Origin: Oscillospiraceae bacterium
GTDB taxonomy: Bacteria > Bacillota > Clostridia > Oscillospirales > Acutalibacteraceae
DNA: 37,855 bases
Reading direction: 5' to 3'
NCBI GenBank assembly: GCA_910574995.1
Contig: CAJTCS010000016.1
Coordinates: forward strand, 1 to 37,855
A program made the position numbers and the translations under genes. The notes under the pieces were generated by a model, which had not been told where the DNA came from, ran no database searches, and saw only the letters and a list, made by a program, of their open reading frames with translations. Shown piece by piece: positions 35,683-37,855 of the stretch. The first letter of the stretch is position 1. The number at the start of each line of letters is the position of its first letter.

Positions 35683-36582
35683 ATGAAAATATTGGTTACC
35701 GGCGGCACGGTGTTTGTCAGCAAATTTACAGCCCAATATTTTGCGGAAAAAGGGCATCAGGTGTTTGTTTTGAACCGGAATACCCGGCCGCAGGCGCCGG
35801 GCGTAACCTTGATACAGGCCGACCGCCATGGCCTGCAAGGGGTATTGAAGCCGTACCGCTTTGACGCTGTGCTGGACATGACGGCCTACACGGAAGAAGA
35901 TGTGCGCTGCCTGTTGGAAGGGTTAGGGGGATTCGGGCAATACGTGTTCCTCAGCTCCAGCGCCGTATACCCGGAAACCCTGCCCCAGCCTTTCCGGGAG
36001 GACATGCCCTTGGGCGGGAACAAGTATTGGGGCGCATACGGTACGGATAAGATCCAAGCGGAAATGTACCTGTTGGGAAAGGTGCCCGGGGCGTATATCC
36101 TGCGTCCCCCTTATCTGTACGGCCCCATGAACAACTTGTACCGGGAAGCCTTCGTCTTCGACTGTGCGGAACAAGGCCGCCCCTTTTATCTCCCGAAAGA
36201 CGGCGCCATGGCCTTGCAGTTTTTCCACATCCGGGACCTGTGCCTGTTGATAGAGCGCCTGTTGGAAAAGCGGCCGGGCAAGCGCATCTACAATGTGGGG
36301 AACCCAGAAACTGTTACCGTACGGCAGTGGGTACAGGCCTGTTATCAGGTCCTTGGTTTATCCCCCCGTTTCATCCCTGTGGGGGATACGGTACCGCAGC
36401 GCAGCTATTTCCCTTTTTTGGACTACCCTTATTCCCTGGATGTGGCCGCCCAGACGGCCTTGCTCCCCACTGTCACCAGTTTAGGGGAAGGCCTTGGGGA
36501 ATCGTACGCCTGGTATAAGGATAACCGGGAGCAAGTGCGAAGGAAGCCTCTGCTTTCCTATATAGATGAAAACCTGCGGTAA
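35683..36582 (+). CDS. NAD-dependent epimerase/reductase (extended SDR)
   Basis: A 299-residue extended short-chain dehydrogenase. The nucleotide-binding motif reads TGGTVFVS (6-13), close to TGGTGFVG but with the last two glycines changed to V and S. The catalytic set is Ser in LSSSAVY and Y-x3-K in YGTDK. The C-terminal substrate domain follows (FFHIRDL, YNVGNPETVTV). It resembles nucleotide-sugar epimerases and the CSP41-like group; the substrate is unknown. It starts 22 bases after remB, takes the place of gyrB in the Bacillus order, and ends at a strong terminator. Confidence 0.88.
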   Translation: MKILVTGGTVFVSKFTAQYFAEKGHQVFVLNRNTRPQAPGVTLIQADRHGLQGVLKPYRFDAVLDMTAYTEEDVRCLLEGLGGFGQYVFLSSSAVYPETLPQPFREDMPLGGNKYWGAYGTDKIQAEMYLLGKVPGAYILRPPYLYGPMNNLYREAFVFDCAEQGRPFYLPKDGAMALQFFHIRDLCLLIERLLEKRPGKRIYNVGNPETVTVRQWVQACYQVLGLSPRFIPVGDTVPQRSYFPFLDYPYSLDVAAQTALLPTVTSLGEGLGESYAWYKDNREQVRRKPLLSYIDENLR

Positions 36583-36597
36583 CAAAACAGGTAAGAA

Positions 36598-36627
36598 GAA
36601 AGCAAGGGGCGAACCCCTTGCTTTTTT
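36598..36627 (+). terminator. Terminator after the epimerase gene
   Basis: A 10-bp stem (36600-36609 with 36614-36623), loop CGAA, and six T. The flanking GAAGAA on the other side makes it weaker for the convergent hydrolase gene. Confidence 0.9.
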
Positions 36628-36764
36628 AAATTGCATCATTAGGCTTTTGTGGGATAACTGGGGAATGCGTGCGCACAAGCCCGCGTGACGTTTCGGGAAG
36701 GGATGCCAATTATAAGCAGGCCCCCTGGGGCTTCCCGTTATCTGCATTTCCACAAAGAGGCGCG

Positions 36765-37463
36765 CTAAACGGCAAAACGGTGGGCCCCAATGACAGCCAC
36801 CACTGGCCGGGACCATATCCATTCATTGGTAGTCTTGGCGGGGTTATAATAATACACGGCGCCGCCGGTGGGGTCCGAACCATTGATGGCCTCCCGGGCC
36901 GCCTGATAGGCGGAATCTGCCACAGCCGCGTTCACACCGCCATCGTATAGGCAGGAAAAGGCCCCAGGCTGGTAGATAACACCAGACAAGGTATTGGGGA
37001 AAGAAGGGTGGGCGATACGGTTCATAATGACAGCCCCCACAGCAACCTGCCCCTGGTAGGGCTCCCCCCTGGATTCCGCCGATATGATTTTGGCCAGCAG
37101 CTGCACCTCGCTTTCCGTAAACCCCCCGTATGCTCCCCCAGAGCCGCCGCCCCCAGTAAGCCCCAGCGCCCGCAGGGTAGCCGGCCCGACGATCCCATCG
37201 GCGGAAAGGCCGTAATCCCTTTGAAAAGCCAACACGGCATTTTTCGTGTTGCTGCCAAAAATGCCGTCGGCCTTGCCCGCGTTATAGCCCAATTCGTTTA
37301 GGCGCTGCTGTATCTGTGTTACTTCCCCGCCGGTAGAACCATACTTTGACAGCGCCCGGGCGCCGCTGCTCCACAGCATCGCCAGAACCAGCAGGTTCAA
37401 AAGGCAGATAAAAAGAATACGCCACGCATATAATAGAGCTCTCTTCACTTTTTCAGATCGCAT
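36765..37463 (-). CDS. sleB: SleB-type spore cortex-lytic / cell-wall hydrolase
   Basis: From ATG 37463 it has 232 residues, with AAAGGACGGG upstream. The in-frame extension to 37721 is rejected as it would run through AT-rich non-coding sequence. A basic N-terminus and hydrophobic segment (about 12-32) act as signal or anchor. A peptidoglycan-binding domain follows (about 47-102, VTQIQQRLNELGY and AVLAFQRDYGLSADGIVGPAT). Then comes a Hydrolase_2/SleB catalytic domain with catalytic Glu130 in ISAESRGEPYQGQVAVGAV. SleB is a lytic transglycosylase that degrades spore cortex in germination. Non-sporulation relatives exist, so the role is likely but not proven. Confidence 0.88.
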   Translation of the reverse strand: MRSEKVKRALLYAWRILFICLLNLLVLAMLWSSGARALSKYGSTGGEVTQIQQRLNELGYNAGKADGIFGSNTKNAVLAFQRDYGLSADGIVGPATLRALGLTGGGGSGGAYGGFTESEVQLLAKIISAESRGEPYQGQVAVGAVIMNRIAHPSFPNTLSGVIYQPGAFSCLYDGGVNAAVADSAYQAAREAINGSDPTGGAVYYYNPAKTTNEWIWSRPVVAVIGAHRFAV

Positions 37464-37686
37464 AAATAGCCCGTCCTTTCTTTTTCTTACCCATATATAA
37501 GGAAGAAAACAGCCTGGTATACGGATTATTTTTTGCGATATCCCCGGAAAAGTTCCGCGCCAATTTTTCTCGAAGCTGGAAACCCCACGCCAAAAAGGGA
37601 AAGCCTTGTGTATAGATGTAGAAAAAAGCCAATATCTTGTGTATTTTGAACATCCAGAAAAAAAGGAAAAAATTTGAAAAAAGGAG

Positions 37687-37715
37687 TTGACAAAAAGGGG
37701 ATAAGGTGGTATTAT
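37687..37715 (+). promoter_or_regulatory. Strong promoter P1 reading out of the right edge
   Basis: TTGACA (37687-37692), 17 bases, TATTAT (37710-37715). It is preceded by an A-rich, UP-like tract (TTTGAAAAAAGG). No gene follows within the window. The spacer 37464-37855 otherwise holds only the hydrolase leader and P2. Confidence 0.78.
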
Positions 37716-37835
37716 AAACAAGTCGCCGCGAGGGGAACCCGAAAGGGGGAACTCAAAGCGAGGCTATTATACCACAAGGACGAGCGGATGTGAAGACGGC
37801 CCCGAAAAAAGTTGAAAAAAACTTGAAAAAAGGGG

Positions 37836-37855
37836 TTGACAAACAGAAGCGAGTG
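37836..37855 (+). promoter_or_regulatory. Second promoter P2, cut by the window edge
   Basis: A consensus TTGACA at 37836-37841 follows another A-rich TTGAAAAAAGGGG tract. The matching -10 is expected at about 37859, four bases past the edge. The repeat of the same upstream design as P1 suggests tandem promoters of a stable-RNA operon. Confidence 0.6.

Noticed and set aside
37464-37721. N-terminal 86-residue extension of the SleB-type ORF
   Set aside because: The stretch is AT-rich with aromatic, non-protein-like composition and overlaps the promoter region; a clean ribosome site, basic N-terminus and hydrophobic segment begin at 37463.

Overview
The window is the replication-origin region of a chromosome from a moderately GC-rich Firmicute. 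The gene content, the protein variants and the spore-cortex-hydrolase-type gene suggest class Clostridia, order Oscillospirales or a relative. That placement is inferred from gene order and protein style, not from a search. Two conserved blocks fix the origin. Leftward (minus strand) run rpmH, rnpA, yidD, yidC, khpB(jag), mnmE, mnmG, rsmG, a GNAT gene, noc, soj(parA) and parB. Rightward (plus strand) run dnaA, dnaN, an S4-domain gene, recF and remB. The dnaA-dnaN spacer (32388-32797) carries DnaA boxes and a DnaA-trio-like element and is the best oriC candidate.

Left to right: a 5S rRNA with terminator (about 5-159); a membrane-anchored DHHW-type protein (+); a chemoreceptor with an extracytoplasmic CZB-like domain (-); gyrA and gyrB (-); a zinc-ribbon, two-TM, proline-rich protein (-); a MATE exporter, a TIM-barrel isomerase and a LUD-domain protein (-); a lipoprotein (-); tRNA-Glu and tRNA-Met (-); guaB (-); a plus-strand island of MFS transporter, transglutaminase-like protein and AraC/GyrI regulator; a five-hairpin spacer; serS (-); the parB-to-rpmH block (-); oriC; the dnaA-to-remB block (+); a short-chain reductase/epimerase (+); a SleB-type cell-wall hydrolase (-); and tandem strong promoters reading out of the right edge, similar in design to rRNA operon promoters.

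Most genes serve replication initiation, segregation and nucleoid occlusion (DnaA, DnaN, RecF, GyrAB, ParA/Soj, ParB, Noc, two parS-like sites) or translation (L34, RnpA, MnmEG, RsmG, SerRS, tRNAs, 5S). YidC/YidD serve membrane protein insertion. Nearly all are transcribed away from the origin. The exceptions on the left arm are the 15.6-18.7 kb island and the 5S/DHHW pair.

No mobile element, CRISPR array or clearly new defence system is visible. The less ordinary features are the displaced gyrBA pair, several multi-hairpin spacers (LUD leader, rpmH-rnpA spacer, araC-serS spacer), the DnaA-trio-like unwinding element, the extracytoplasmic CZB sensor and the uncharacterised zinc-ribbon membrane protein.
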